Shown here: piece after piece, positions 18,543-26,903 of the stretch | How the letters are laid out: each line of letters begins with the position of its first letter | How positions within the stretch are numbered: the first letter of the stretch is position 1 | Assembly: GCF_002920915.1 (NCBI RefSeq) | Contig: NZ_PQVF01000007.1 | Span: 62,001-126,000 of the forward strand | Direction of reading: 5' to 3' | Source of the DNA: Solitalea longa | Lineage (GTDB): Bacteria; Bacteroidota; Bacteroidia; Sphingobacteriales; Sphingobacteriaceae | Length of the DNA stretch: 64,000 bases | The notes under the pieces: generated by a model | Told to the model about the DNA's origin: nothing | What the model saw: only the letters and a program-made list of their open reading frames with translations | Database searches by the model: none | Made by a program: the position numbers and the translations under genes

Positions 18543-18998
18543 TTAAGGGTTTCGGGAAAACACAATGAAATCGGTATTTGGCAACGGTTCAATCAATCCT
18601 TTAATTGAATCGATGATTTGCCCACGGTGATAATTTGAATGTGCAAGTAAATGTGTTAGAATATCTGCCATCGGTGAATCGAATTGTTCACCCTTTGAAT
18701 TTTTATAATGAAAAGGCACGGTAAGGTCATCATCCTGAATGGTCAAAAAAAAGTGACTCCACTCTTCATTATTACTTTTAAACAGCTCTTCACTTTTTTC
18801 TAAATCATACAAAAGCCAGAATTTATCGGTTGTACTTTTCTTTAAGATCCGATGTAGCCACTCTCTTTGGGCAATAAGTAAATGGGCTAATAATAACAAT
18901 GATCTTTCTGGGGGGGTGTCTAATTTTTTTAATGTTTCGATGATTCGGCCATTTGCCCAGTTTTCATATTGATACAGACGCTGGAAGTATGCTTTCAT
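18543..18998 (-). CDS. DinB family four-helix protein
   Basis: A 151-aa helical protein. The DinB/YfiT metal-binding histidines appear in 'LLLAHLLIAQREWLHRI' and in 'LTHLLAHSNYHRGQI' near the C-terminus, spaced as in the family. DinB-like proteins bind a metal ion, and some are thiol-dependent transferases, but most including this one have no known substrate. The start MKAYFQRLYQYENWAN matches the usual N-terminus. It is monocistronic, 57 bp from the porin gene on the same strand. Confidence 0.85.
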   Translation of the reverse strand: MKAYFQRLYQYENWANGRIIETLKKLDTPPERSLLLLAHLLIAQREWLHRILKKSTTDKFWLLYDLEKSEELFKSNNEEWSHFFLTIQDDDLTVPFHYKNSKGEQFDSPMADILTHLLAHSNYHRGQIIDSIKGLIEPLPNTDFIVFSRNP

Positions 18999-19055
18999 AT
19001 ATAATAGCTAATAAAGTCTTTAAATTTATCAACTTAAACCATCAAACCAAAAGAA

Positions 19056-20471
19056 TTAATACAACCACCATTCGGCTTTTACCCCAATGTATTGACCCCA
19101 GGATTTATTCCCTACTTGTTGCAAATAAGGTGAGTATAAGTTATCACGAGCAAAATCATTGTAGTGTGCCACAGTGTAAACTAAGCGAAAATGTGGCCTC
19201 GCCCATGGATCTCGTTTAGCAGAAGGAACCAGTGTTGGTATAATGCCGAATTTCACCATTTGCGCCGGATCCTGTGTACCATCTTTTCGGGAAGCAAAGC
19301 TTAACTCATTCATCAAATGCAGCCAGTCGGTTAAATAAACAAATGTTCGCACTCCAACTGCAATATCTGTTTTACGATTAAAAACCTCCCTGCCTAAATA
19401 ATCGGGCGCTTTATTTGAGCTTTCGGCAGCACCTTTGCTATTCGTATAAATTCCATATCCGTTAATGCTGAATTTCTTCGATAGGTTGAATAAAAAATGT
19501 TCCACAAAGGTCCATGAGTAGGCATCATTAAATTTTTGCGTAGATAAATTGGGAGCTCCATACGTTAACCAGGTCTTAGAAGCACCTCCATCTCCGCCAT
19601 TGGCTATTCCTTCACCATATCGTACAGAAAATTGGTTAAAAGAACCGGGTAATGTGGAGTTCATATCATAAATATGTTTTAATCCAAATACCCAACCATT
19701 ATCTGAAGGATAGTTTAATGGTGTATTCTGATCATCGATTGTTGCGTCGGCCAAAAAATGATATTCACCGAGCGCCTTTAACGTATTTTTATCATTTAGT
19801 TTGAAATCATGTTCTCCAACCATAACTGTACGTTGCCTAAGCCCAAGGGTAGGAGTACCATTGACAATATTCAGGTAGAAATAGGGAGGAAGAGAACTGG
19901 TGGTGTCAACACTTCCCGGAAACAGCATTGAGAAGGCGGTGTTCTTATATTTAATACCAAAGCCCTGGGAAGAATGATCATCAAAATAAAAATAATCCGC
20001 AATATGAATATCATTATAACGCAGCAGTCGAGCTCCAACCCAGGCCGACCAATCACTGCCTAGTATATTGTTGGCTTCAGCATAAATTTCGGGCATGGCA
20101 AAGGTTATACCTCCAAAACTATTGCTGGTTACATTACCTAAAAACTGGCCTTGGGAGGTGAAAACAGCTAATCGGGTTTGAATATTGATTATGGTTTTTT
20201 TGTCATCAATTTTAGGGGTAAAATGCAAGGCTGTGACCATCTCCAGATAGTCTTGCTCCTCCATACGACCGCCCATGCTCCCCATTCCGTTTAAGTTTAA
20301 TGATCGTCCTAAACTACCCTTAATAGCAGGAGAAAAACCAACACCTACACGTCCATAACTACCAAAGGAAAACATTTTATTGGTTACGGTTTGTGCGGAT
20401 GAAGATTGAATGAATAAAAGAAGAAGGCTTAAAGTTAAGCCGGCGGCGGATGAGCAGTAAAATTTATTCAT
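19056..20471 (-). CDS. LamB-like (maltoporin-type) outer-membrane porin
   Basis: A 471-aa protein with a signal peptide of about 26 aa ending 'SSSAQ'. The mature N-terminus 'FSFGSYGRVGVGFSP' followed by 'GGRMEEQDYLEMVTAL' mirrors the 'F.GY.R.G.G … GRLGNE.D.Y.E' opening of maltoporins. The remainder is an alternating beta-barrel ending in a terminal aromatic (WWLY). LamB porins are trimers that let maltodextrins or other sugars through the outer membrane. No sugar-utilisation genes lie nearby, so the substrate cannot be named. Confidence 0.75.
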   Translation of the reverse strand: MNKFYCSSAAGLTLSLLLLFIQSSSAQTVTNKMFSFGSYGRVGVGFSPAIKGSLGRSLNLNGMGSMGGRMEEQDYLEMVTALHFTPKIDDKKTIINIQTRLAVFTSQGQFLGNVTSNSFGGITFAMPEIYAEANNILGSDWSAWVGARLLRYNDIHIADYFYFDDHSSQGFGIKYKNTAFSMLFPGSVDTTSSLPPYFYLNIVNGTPTLGLRQRTVMVGEHDFKLNDKNTLKALGEYHFLADATIDDQNTPLNYPSDNGWVFGLKHIYDMNSTLPGSFNQFSVRYGEGIANGGDGGASKTWLTYGAPNLSTQKFNDAYSWTFVEHFLFNLSKKFSINGYGIYTNSKGAAESSNKAPDYLGREVFNRKTDIAVGVRTFVYLTDWLHLMNELSFASRKDGTQDPAQMVKFGIIPTLVPSAKRDPWARPHFRLVYTVAHYNDFARDNLYSPYLQQVGNKSWGQYIGVKAEWWLY

Positions 20472-20532
20472 TGTGTAGAGCGTATTTCCTTTAAATATAA
20501 AAAATAAAGAAACGGTAAACTAAAATTTGAGG

Positions 20533-20564
20533 CAAAAAAAACGCCCTGCTTTAAAAGCAGGGCG
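20533..20564 (-). terminator. Rho-independent terminator of the 20589-21449 gene
   Basis: CGCCCTGCT (20542-20550) pairs with AGCAGGGCG (20556-20564). On the minus strand the stem is followed by a run of T residues. Confidence 0.9.
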
Positions 20565-20588
20565 CTATCTTAACTCTTATTTAATTAA

Positions 20589-21449
20589 CTACTTATGCAG
20601 TGTAATTTCAACTGTTGCGTCACCAACTGTTACCTTAGCTTTGTTATCAATGGTTCCATCTCCGTAATCCAATGTAACTGTAGGACGGTCAGCTACTTTA
20701 TGTTCGATGATACCTGAAACGATCCAGCGTGAAATAACCGGTTTTTTAAGCTCCTGGATAATTGTTGTTGTGAACGCTTTTCCTTTTCTGTTAGTGCCTG
20801 AAGTTGATCCTGTTACTGTAATATAATCATCAAGTGCAGTATTAGTACCTTTTGTAAAATAAGAAACGGTTCTGGTAGCACTCCAGGTAAATGAATTACC
20901 TTCTTCATTGATACGAGCACGATCAACACTTACATTGTATGAAAAGCTGTTGGTTTCAGCATTAAAGCCATTGCTGGTTAAAATTTTGGTTCCTTTAACC
21001 TGGATACCATTCACGTAATAGTCCTGCATGTCAATACGCAATTCAGCGCCACTAATCCACCAATGATTTGACAATACACCCACAATTTTACCTTTACGAA
21101 CTACACCGTATTTATCAACAGTACCAGTACCAAAATTAATGGTGATAGTTTTTGGGAAAGTAGCATAATCAACTGGCGAAATGGTTACTGAACCGCTGGT
21201 AGTACGGGCATCCTCATTAACTGTTGCTTCAACTGCTTTACCTGGGGCCGAATTAGCTATCGCCATTTGGTTCATTGTTACCATGTTAAACTGATCTATA
21301 ACATCTGTTGAAAGATCATCGGCCGCCTGATTGTCAACGGCTGTTACCTTATCCGAATCAGCATCCGAAGTTTCATCTTTTTTACACGCTGTAAATGTTA
21401 AAGCAACCGCACTAGCAAGAATTAATGTTTTTGTGGTGATAAGTTTCAT
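20589..21449 (-). CDS. Lipoprotein of unknown function (paralogue A)
   Basis: A 286-aa lipoprotein with lipobox Cys21 in 'ALTFTACKKDE'. The first ~75 mature residues are low-complexity and Asp/Ala-rich. Residues about 85-286 form a beta-rich domain with 'TFPKTITINFGTGTVDKYG', 'RKGKIVGVLSNHWWISG' and a C-terminal 'VTLDYGDGTIDNKAKVTVGD'. The lipobox Cys is its only cysteine. It is clearly related to the next gene upstream (21691-22563) by shared spacing and motifs ('RKGKI', 'GDGTIDNKA' against 'GNGDCDKKA'). I do not recognise a named family. Each gene has its own terminator. Confidence 0.8.
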   Translation of the reverse strand: MKLITTKTLILASAVALTFTACKKDETSDADSDKVTAVDNQAADDLSTDVIDQFNMVTMNQMAIANSAPGKAVEATVNEDARTTSGSVTISPVDYATFPKTITINFGTGTVDKYGVVRKGKIVGVLSNHWWISGAELRIDMQDYYVNGIQVKGTKILTSNGFNAETNSFSYNVSVDRARINEEGNSFTWSATRTVSYFTKGTNTALDDYITVTGSTSGTNRKGKAFTTTIIQELKKPVISRWIVSGIIEHKVADRPTVTLDYGDGTIDNKAKVTVGDATVEITLHK

Positions 21450-21634
21450 AATTATTGTATGGTTAGTTTTCTTGTTCAGACCATGAGTTGGTTTAATAGT
21501 TTAACGATCTATTGAAAAAATCGTTACATTTTATAAAATTATTGTTTAAAAATATTAACTATTAATTTGATAATCAGATTTTTAAATAATATTTAGAAAT
21601 AACTAAATAATATACAATTTTATCAACCGTCCAT

Positions 21635-21665
21635 AAAAAAGGCGCTCCGATAAAACCGGAACGCC
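21635..21665 (-). terminator. Rho-independent terminator of the 21691-22563 gene
   Basis: GGCGCTCCG (21641-21649) pairs with CGGAACGCC (21657-21665) with one G-T. On the minus strand it is followed by TTTTTT. Confidence 0.85.
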
Positions 21666-21690
21666 CTAAACACTATGAATAAAAAAACGC

Positions 21691-22563
21691 TTACAAATCT
21701 ATTTGCTTAGTATTTCCATTTATGGTGAGGGTTGCTTTTTTGTCGCAATCGCCATTTCCATAATCCATTGTGCATAATGAAACGCTATTGGTCTTAAGTT
21801 CAACAGTTCCCTCACAGATCCATGCACAAAAAGCTTTTTTCTTTAACGCCTTGGTGATTTTCTCCGAGAAGAAATTTCCTTTACTATCAGAACCTTGTCC
21901 CCAGCCAGTAATCGAATAGTAATCATCAAAAATGTTTAGAGCAGTTTTACTATTACACCAAACGATTTCTTTTTTGCAGGCCCATTTTTCTACACATTCG
22001 CAGTGAATTTTGGTTCCTTCACATTCTAAACTGAATTTCAGATACCCCTCTTTGGTTAGGCCGGTAGAACTGATTTTGCAGAAACCATCGAATTTGGTAT
22101 CTCCGCACCAATAGTCTTCAAATGTAATGCTTACACTACATCCAGTACTTAACCATGCTTTATCGTAAGAAAGAATGATCTTACCCTTGCGAAGTTTTTG
22201 GGTTTTAGGGTCTTCACAACCTCCTGCGCCATAATCTAAAACTACTTTCAAAGGCCATTTAAACGGAGCAGATTCAATTTTTACTTTTGCACATGAATAA
22301 TCGTCCAAATGGTCGAGAAGGTCATCTCCAAAACCTTCAGTAGATTTAGCAGAAACACTTTCCCCTCTTATTTCTGGAAAGCTGTGAGAAATTAAATTGA
22401 TCTGTTCAAACAAATCAGCAGTAATAACGTCGTTCTTAGCAACGCCGTGCATACTTTCTTCAACGTTTAAACTTTCGGGTTTTTGTTCTTCCTTTTTACA
22501 GGCAGTAAATGTTAAGCCAATCATGCCTAGCATGACCATAGCTTTAATTGAGAATAATCTCAT
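21691..22563 (-). CDS. Cysteine-rich lipoprotein of unknown function (paralogue B)
   Basis: A 290-aa lipoprotein with lipobox Cys22 in 'GLTFTACKKEE'. It shares the architecture of its neighbour: a charged linker, then a beta-rich domain with 'PLKVVLDYGAGGCEDPKT', 'RKGKIILSYDKAWLSTG' and 'CTMDYGNGDCDKKATLTING'. Unlike paralogue A it has 14 cysteines after the lipobox, many at positions where A has other residues, for example 'HCECVEKWACKKEIVWC'. This suggests a disulfide-stabilised or metal-binding version. The family is not recognised. Confidence 0.8.
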   Translation of the reverse strand: MRLFSIKAMVMLGMIGLTFTACKKEEQKPESLNVEESMHGVAKNDVITADLFEQINLISHSFPEIRGESVSAKSTEGFGDDLLDHLDDYSCAKVKIESAPFKWPLKVVLDYGAGGCEDPKTQKLRKGKIILSYDKAWLSTGCSVSITFEDYWCGDTKFDGFCKISSTGLTKEGYLKFSLECEGTKIHCECVEKWACKKEIVWCNSKTALNIFDDYYSITGWGQGSDSKGNFFSEKITKALKKKAFCAWICEGTVELKTNSVSLCTMDYGNGDCDKKATLTINGNTKQIDL

Positions 22564-22740
22564 GGAGCGTAATTAAATTAAGTTGATAGGTGATTTTAAA
22601 TGAATAGTTTTTCTTTCTTTTGCGTATTAATAAAAAAGCTTTTAAATAAAAGATAACAGATTGAAATTAAGCACTAATCAAATTAATTGCCAAATTATCA
22701 AAGCTTTTAACAATAGATTAAATTCATCAATTTTTACGAT

Positions 22741-23886
22741 ATGAAATTCGGTACCAAAGCCATTCATGCAGGTGTTTTCCCTGATCCAACAACGGGAGCC
22801 ATTATGACTCCAATCTTCCAAACTTCAACTTACGTACAGGAAGCTCCTGGAAATCACAAGGGTTATGAATACGCACGTACACAAAACCCTACACGTGCGC
22901 AGTTACAGGATAACCTGGCGGCACTTGAAAATGCCAAACATGGCTTTTGCTTCAGTACCGGAATGGGTTCGATTGATACCTTGATGAAACTATTCAATCC
23001 GGGCGATGAAATTATCTGTACAAATGATTTATACGGAGGTACTTATCGCATTTTCACTAAAGTTTATCAGAATTTAGGCTTGAAGTTTCATTTTATTGGG
23101 ATGGAGGATGTTGCCAACATTGAAAGCTACATCAATTCAAATACTAAAATGATTTGGATTGAAACGCCTACCAATCCGACTTTAAAGATCATTGATATTG
23201 CAGGAGCTGCGGCAATCGGTAAAAAACATAATGTGTTATTAGGAGTTGACAATACTTTTGCATCGGCCTATTTACAAAATCCAATGGATCTGGGTGCTGA
23301 CATTGTAATGCACTCTTTAACCAAATACATGTCTGGACACTCTGACGTGGTTATGGGTGCTTTAGTCGTAAATGACGATAATTTGGCTGAACGCATTGCT
23401 TTTTATCAAAACGCTTGCGGTGCCACACCTGGCCCCCAAGATTGTTTTTTGGTATTGAGAGGAATCAAAACCTTGCATTTACGTATGCAGCGCCATTCGG
23501 AAAATGGTAAAGCCATTGCACATTATTTAAGAAATCACCCTAAAGTAGATAAGATCTACTGGCCCGGTTTTGAAGATCATGCCAATCATGAAATCGCTAA
23601 AAAACAAATGCGCGATTTTGGCGGAATGATGTCCTTCTCATTAAAAGGCGATAAAATGGATGATGCATTGAAAATTTTAAGCGGAACTCATTTGTTTTCT
23701 TTAGCAGAATCATTGGGTGGCGTGGAATCATTAATTGGCCATCCGGCATCAATGACTCATGCTTCTATACCTCGTGAAGAACGTTTAAAAAGCGGTGTTA
23801 CTGATACGCTTATCCGCTTAAGCGTGGGGGTGGAAGATGTGGAAGATTTAATTGCTGATTTAGAACAAGCACTGGCGGCAGTTTAA
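22741..23886 (+). CDS. Cystathionine gamma-synthase/gamma-lyase family PLP enzyme
   Basis: A 381-aa PLP enzyme of the Cys/Met metabolism family. It opens with 'KFGTKAIHAGVFPDPTTGA' and has 'YEYARTQNPTR'. The PLP Lys is at residue 195 in 'MHSLTKYMSGHSDVVMG', and the C-terminus carries 'SLGGVESLIGHPASMTHAS'. These features fit both cystathionine gamma-synthase (MetB) and gamma-lyase (MccB), so the direction of trans-sulfuration cannot be fixed from sequence alone. No methionine-linked riboswitch is visible in the 177-bp upstream gap. Confidence 0.9.
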   Translation: MKFGTKAIHAGVFPDPTTGAIMTPIFQTSTYVQEAPGNHKGYEYARTQNPTRAQLQDNLAALENAKHGFCFSTGMGSIDTLMKLFNPGDEIICTNDLYGGTYRIFTKVYQNLGLKFHFIGMEDVANIESYINSNTKMIWIETPTNPTLKIIDIAGAAAIGKKHNVLLGVDNTFASAYLQNPMDLGADIVMHSLTKYMSGHSDVVMGALVVNDDNLAERIAFYQNACGATPGPQDCFLVLRGIKTLHLRMQRHSENGKAIAHYLRNHPKVDKIYWPGFEDHANHEIAKKQMRDFGGMMSFSLKGDKMDDALKILSGTHLFSLAESLGGVESLIGHPASMTHASIPREERLKSGVTDTLIRLSVGVEDVEDLIADLEQALAAV

Positions 23887-23990
23887 TTTAGTCCATAGCT
23901 TATAGGTTTTAGATCATAGATTTTTTTGTACCTATTAATTATAGGCTATGATCTTCTAACTTTTTACTTTTAACTTTTTACTTTAAAATC

Positions 23991-24290
23991 ATGCTAGGCA
24001 ATTTATTTGAAGCGAAGAAAAAGGCGGAAGAGATCAAAAATCGCCTCGAACACATTACTGTTACCGGCGAAGTTGAGAATGGCGCTGTTGTGGTTACTTG
24101 CAACGGAAATCGTAAGGTAATGGATATTAAGATCAACCCAAGTGTTTTTAACGTTCGCGGTAGGGAAGAAGTGGAAGAGTTGATCACTGTTGCGGTTAAC
24201 AGGGCCTTGGAACAAGCCGACCAGTTAATGGCTGCTGAAATGAAATCAATTATGCCAAATATTCCGGGCTTAGGAAATTTAGGGTTTTAA
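23991..24290 (+). CDS. ybaB: YbaB/EbfC family nucleoid-associated protein
   Basis: A 99-aa small dimeric DNA-binding protein. The family pattern is clear: an N-terminal helix 'MLGNLFEAKKKAEEIKNRLE', the strand 'GAVVVTCNGNRKVMDIKINP' and the C-terminal helix 'EELITVAVNRALEQADQLMA'. It lacks the usual dnaX-ybaB-recR context. It lies between the PLP enzyme and the TIGR02757 gene, separated from each by a repeat-rich spacer. Confidence 0.93.
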   Translation: MLGNLFEAKKKAEEIKNRLEHITVTGEVENGAVVVTCNGNRKVMDIKINPSVFNVRGREEVEELITVAVNRALEQADQLMAAEMKSIMPNIPGLGNLGF

Positions 24291-24295
24291 TATTA

Positions 24296-24420
24296 TTGAG
24301 GATTCAGGGTTACGTGTTGCGAGTTATTAGTTACGGATTAATTAAATTGTTCTGTACAACTCGTAACCCGAAACACGTAACTCGTAATCCAAGATCCGAA
24401 ACCCGGAACTCATAATTCGT
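24296..24420. repeat. Spacer of short self-complementary words
   Basis: The spacer contains recurring words such as GGTTACGTGTTGCGAGTTA and, further on, their near reverse complements (AACTCGTAACCC, CACGTAACTCGTAATCC). The result is an imperfect long hairpin with internal tandem steps. Similar spacers occur at 7130-7216, 9620-9702, 18398-18542 and 23887-23990. No gene is seen. Confidence 0.6.
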
Positions 24421-24421
24421 A

Positions 24422-25192
24422 ATGCTACTAGATCTAAAGTCTTTCCTCGACGCAAAAGTTGAACAATACAATCAGCCCGGATTTATAAAAAACGACCCCA
24501 TTTGTATACCGCATCAATTCACTAAAAAGCAGGATATAGAGATCATGGGCTTTTGGGCATCGATGCTGGCTTGGGGACAGCGCATTACCATTATCAATAA
24601 ATGCAATGAGCTGATCGATCTAATGGATGGCGCTCCTCATCAGTTTATTACTCAACATGAAGAAAAAGATTTAAATCGCTTTCTTCATTTTAAGCACCGC
24701 ACCTTTAACGCCACCGATACCCTCTATTTTATCGAGTTTTTCAAGAACCATTATTTAAACTCTGAAAGTTTGGAAGATGCATTTTTGACGAGCTCTAAGC
24801 AAGAAAACATTTCTATTGAAAATGCTTTAAATACTTTCCAACAGCATTTTTTTTCCTTGCCTGATTACCCTCACAGAACCCGTAAGCATGTCACCAGTCC
24901 GAATAATAAATCTACTTGTAAACGATTGAACATGTTTTTACGCTGGATGGTGCGTAAAGATGATAAGGGTGTTGACTTTGGCATTTGGAATACTTTGCGG
25001 ATGAAAGACCTCCTTTGCCCATTAGACCTTCATGTGGAACGTGTGGCCCGAAAACTCGGACTCATTGAACGCAAGCAAGTCGACTGGCAAACCACACTAG
25101 AACTAAGCAATAATCTACGGCTGTTAGACGAAAATGATCCGGTTAAATATGATTTTGCCTTGTTTGGTTTGGGGATAGAAGAGAAATTCTAA
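24422..25192 (+). CDS. TIGR02757 family protein of unknown function
   Basis: A 256-aa soluble protein that matches, from memory, the conserved Bacteroidota family TIGR02757: N-terminus 'LKSFLDAKVEQYNQPGFIKN', then 'DPICIPHQFTKKQDIEIMGF', 'WASMLAWGQRITIINKCNEL' and 'LCPLDLHVERVARKLGL'. The last block and the helical content resemble HhH-GPD DNA glycosylase folds, but no function is known. The start is 1 bp past a repeat-rich spacer. Confidence 0.88.
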   Translation: MLLDLKSFLDAKVEQYNQPGFIKNDPICIPHQFTKKQDIEIMGFWASMLAWGQRITIINKCNELIDLMDGAPHQFITQHEEKDLNRFLHFKHRTFNATDTLYFIEFFKNHYLNSESLEDAFLTSSKQENISIENALNTFQQHFFSLPDYPHRTRKHVTSPNNKSTCKRLNMFLRWMVRKDDKGVDFGIWNTLRMKDLLCPLDLHVERVARKLGLIERKQVDWQTTLELSNNLRLLDENDPVKYDFALFGLGIEEKF

Positions 25193-25196
25193 CCAT

Positions 25197-25265
25197 TGTA
25201 GATTTATGATTTTAAATTTACGATTGAATTTGAGGCAGGTGATAATTGTAATTCTAAAATCTAAA
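25197..25265 (+). repeat. Direct repeat copy 1 flanking the 25290-25844 cupin gene
   Basis: About 69 bp starting TGTAGATTTATGATTTTAAA that is almost identical to 25860-25928. Together the two copies bracket the cupin gene. Confidence 0.8.
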
Positions 25266-25289
25266 ATTTCTAATCTTTCTATTTAATTT

Positions 25290-25844
25290 CTACCTTCTCA
25301 CAGGTTCTGGGGCATCCTTAAATTTTTGATATTTACCAAGTATCAAACCAACCCTATAAGTTATAGGAATGATTACTTTTTTAACAAATTTGGGTATTTC
25401 AGTGGTGTCGTATTCTGTTGAATAGCGAGTCATAAGGTAGGCGGCATCAAATGCTTCCGGCCTACCACTGCCCGTTTTGTTTTGAGCAGCATATATAGCT
25501 GATAAGTAAAAAACAATTGTATTTGCCGACTTTAGCCAACCTTTGCAATTAAGGATATCATCACCTGCGTTCCAAAAACGATGTGGTGTTCCGCGCTTAA
25601 AAAGAACAGTTTCACCCTCATTTGCATATTTTTTCTCCTGCCCATAAATTTGATAGCCGATCTTTCCTTTTACCACCGTTAAAGATTCATCCTGTAGCCA
25701 ATGAGTATGCATAATAGGGCCGCTTCCTGGAACAACAAAATTTTCAACCAATACCCGGTCTCCATCAGCCTCATGTTGTACTTCTTGAAATATTATTTTC
25801 TCTCCAATGCAATTTTCAATTGTGTGCGGATAGACTATTTCCAT
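25290..25844 (-). CDS. Cupin domain protein, about 20 kDa
   Basis: A 184-aa protein with a single cupin. Metal-binding motif 1 is 'GPIMHTHWLQDESLTVVKG', with the HxH…E pattern. Motif 2 is 'EGETVLFKRGTPHRFWNAG', supplying the last His. The C-terminal ~60 residues form a helical extension with a hydrophobic stretch ('VKKVIIPITYRVGLILG'). It probably binds a metal ion, but the substrate is unknown. It runs opposite to both neighbours and is bracketed by direct repeats at 25197-25265 and 25860-25928, which may mark an insertion or duplication. Confidence 0.8.
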   Translation of the reverse strand: MEIVYPHTIENCIGEKIIFQEVQHEADGDRVLVENFVVPGSGPIMHTHWLQDESLTVVKGKIGYQIYGQEKKYANEGETVLFKRGTPHRFWNAGDDILNCKGWLKSANTIVFYLSAIYAAQNKTGSGRPEAFDAAYLMTRYSTEYDTTEIPKFVKKVIIPITYRVGLILGKYQKFKDAPEPVRR

Positions 25845-25859
25845 GACATGTTTAGTTAG

Positions 25860-25928
25860 TGTAGATTTATGATCTTAAATTTACGATTGAATTTGAGATA
25901 GATGATAACTTTATTTCTAAAATCTAAT
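25860..25928 (+). repeat. Direct repeat copy 2 flanking the 25290-25844 cupin gene
   Basis: About 69 bp, nearly the same as 25197-25265, differing at a handful of positions. It lies between the cupin start and the YdeI-like gene. Confidence 0.8.
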
Positions 25929-25947
25929 ATTAAAAATCTAAAATCAC

Positions 25948-26460
25948 TTGGTCATTTTCGAAGGCATCATTTTTAAATTCAAACAAAAGGGCGAAAAAAC
26001 CGGCTGGACCTATATTGATGTTCCATTATACCTGGCTAATGAAATTAAACCAGGAAACAGAAGGGAAATTCGTGTACGAGGGTTATTAGATAATTTACCG
26101 GTGTCAGGCATGGTGCTTTTCCCGATTGGGGATGGCAACTTCATATTAACGTTAAATGCTACTCTACGTAAAAGGTTGGGAAAATCGGAGGGAGCAATGA
26201 TTCATGTGGAGCTGGAGGAAGATGTTGATTTCAAGATTGAAGTTCCGGAAGACCTATATGAATGCCTTTGTGATGAGCCTGAAGCCATTCAACATTTCGA
26301 AACCTTCAATAAATCAAACCAAAACTATTTCATCAATTGGATCAATAGCGCAAAAACAGAGCCTACACGGGCCAAACGTATTTCCAAAACGGTGAATGCC
26401 ATGCTAAACAAATGGGATTTTGGCTTAATGATGCGCGAAGGAAAACCGCGTGAATTGTAA
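25948..26460 (+). CDS. YdeI/OmdA and DUF1905 domain protein (TTG start)
   Basis: A 170-aa protein. Residues 1-90 are a DUF1905 beta-barrel ('GWTYIDVPLYLANEIKPG', 'GMVLFPIGDGNFILTLNATL'). The C-terminal part carries the 'bacteriocin-protection YdeI/OmpD-associated' segment 'INWINSAKTEPTRAKRISK'. The only plausible start is TTG at 25948: an in-frame TAA sits at 25939-25941 and no ATG lies between it and the conserved sequence. Function in this organism is unknown. Confidence 0.85.
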   Translation: MVIFEGIIFKFKQKGEKTGWTYIDVPLYLANEIKPGNRREIRVRGLLDNLPVSGMVLFPIGDGNFILTLNATLRKRLGKSEGAMIHVELEEDVDFKIEVPEDLYECLCDEPEAIQHFETFNKSNQNYFINWINSAKTEPTRAKRISKTVNAMLNKWDFGLMMREGKPREL

Positions 26461-26621
26461 TTACCTTGAGAGAGGGACGATCAAACAGCGCGTATATGGG
26501 ATTCATCAAATCACTGAATTTCAAACAATCAGTTTTAATGGAACTTTCCCTACATAACCTTTAAATAGTTTTTGCCATCCCTACCATTTGAACCGAGAGA
26601 CCGACCCAACTACCAAGAGAG

Positions 26622-26770
26622 AGAAGAGTGCCTGAGCGGAGGGTTGACAAAACGGCGGGCCTTGCGTAGGGTTTGTGGGAGGAAGCTTCGTTTTGTCTTG
26701 ATTCTTTGGTTCCTTTCTCATCAAGGAGAAAGGAACTAGGCCTCGGCCGGCTATGAGGCCGACCATCAGA
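26622..26770 (-). repeat. Family A structured repeat, copy A1 (reverse orientation)
   Basis: Read on the minus strand it has three hairpins in order: CGGCC…GGCCG, GTTCCTTTCTC…GAGAAAGGAAC, and GACAAAACG…CGTTTTGTC. It is the only family A copy in reverse orientation and the only one outside the 28-49 kb accessory region. The rest of the 443-bp gap upstream of mnmE (26461-26903) holds no gene I can support. Confidence 0.9.
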
Positions 26771-26879
26771 TGTTAAAATGTAGTATTTTAATTAAGCTAC
26801 CGAATTCATATAACTAGTTTATCAACCAATAAATCTTGGTTCGTACTTCTAACGCCTAAAATCTTAATTCCTTAAATTC

Positions 26880-26887
26880 TATCTTTG
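26880..26887 (+). promoter_or_regulatory. Probable -7 promoter box of mnmE
   Basis: TATCTTTG matches TAnnTTTG, 16 bp upstream of the mnmE ATG at 26904. No clear -33 element is seen. Confidence 0.4.
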
Positions 26888-26903
26888 CGCAAATAATTAA
26901 AAT

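Noticed and set aside
22564-22740. SAM or other riboswitch upstream of the cystathionine gamma-synthase/lyase gene
   Set aside because: The gap is AT-rich and lacks the conserved cores of known SAM riboswitches that I could recognise.
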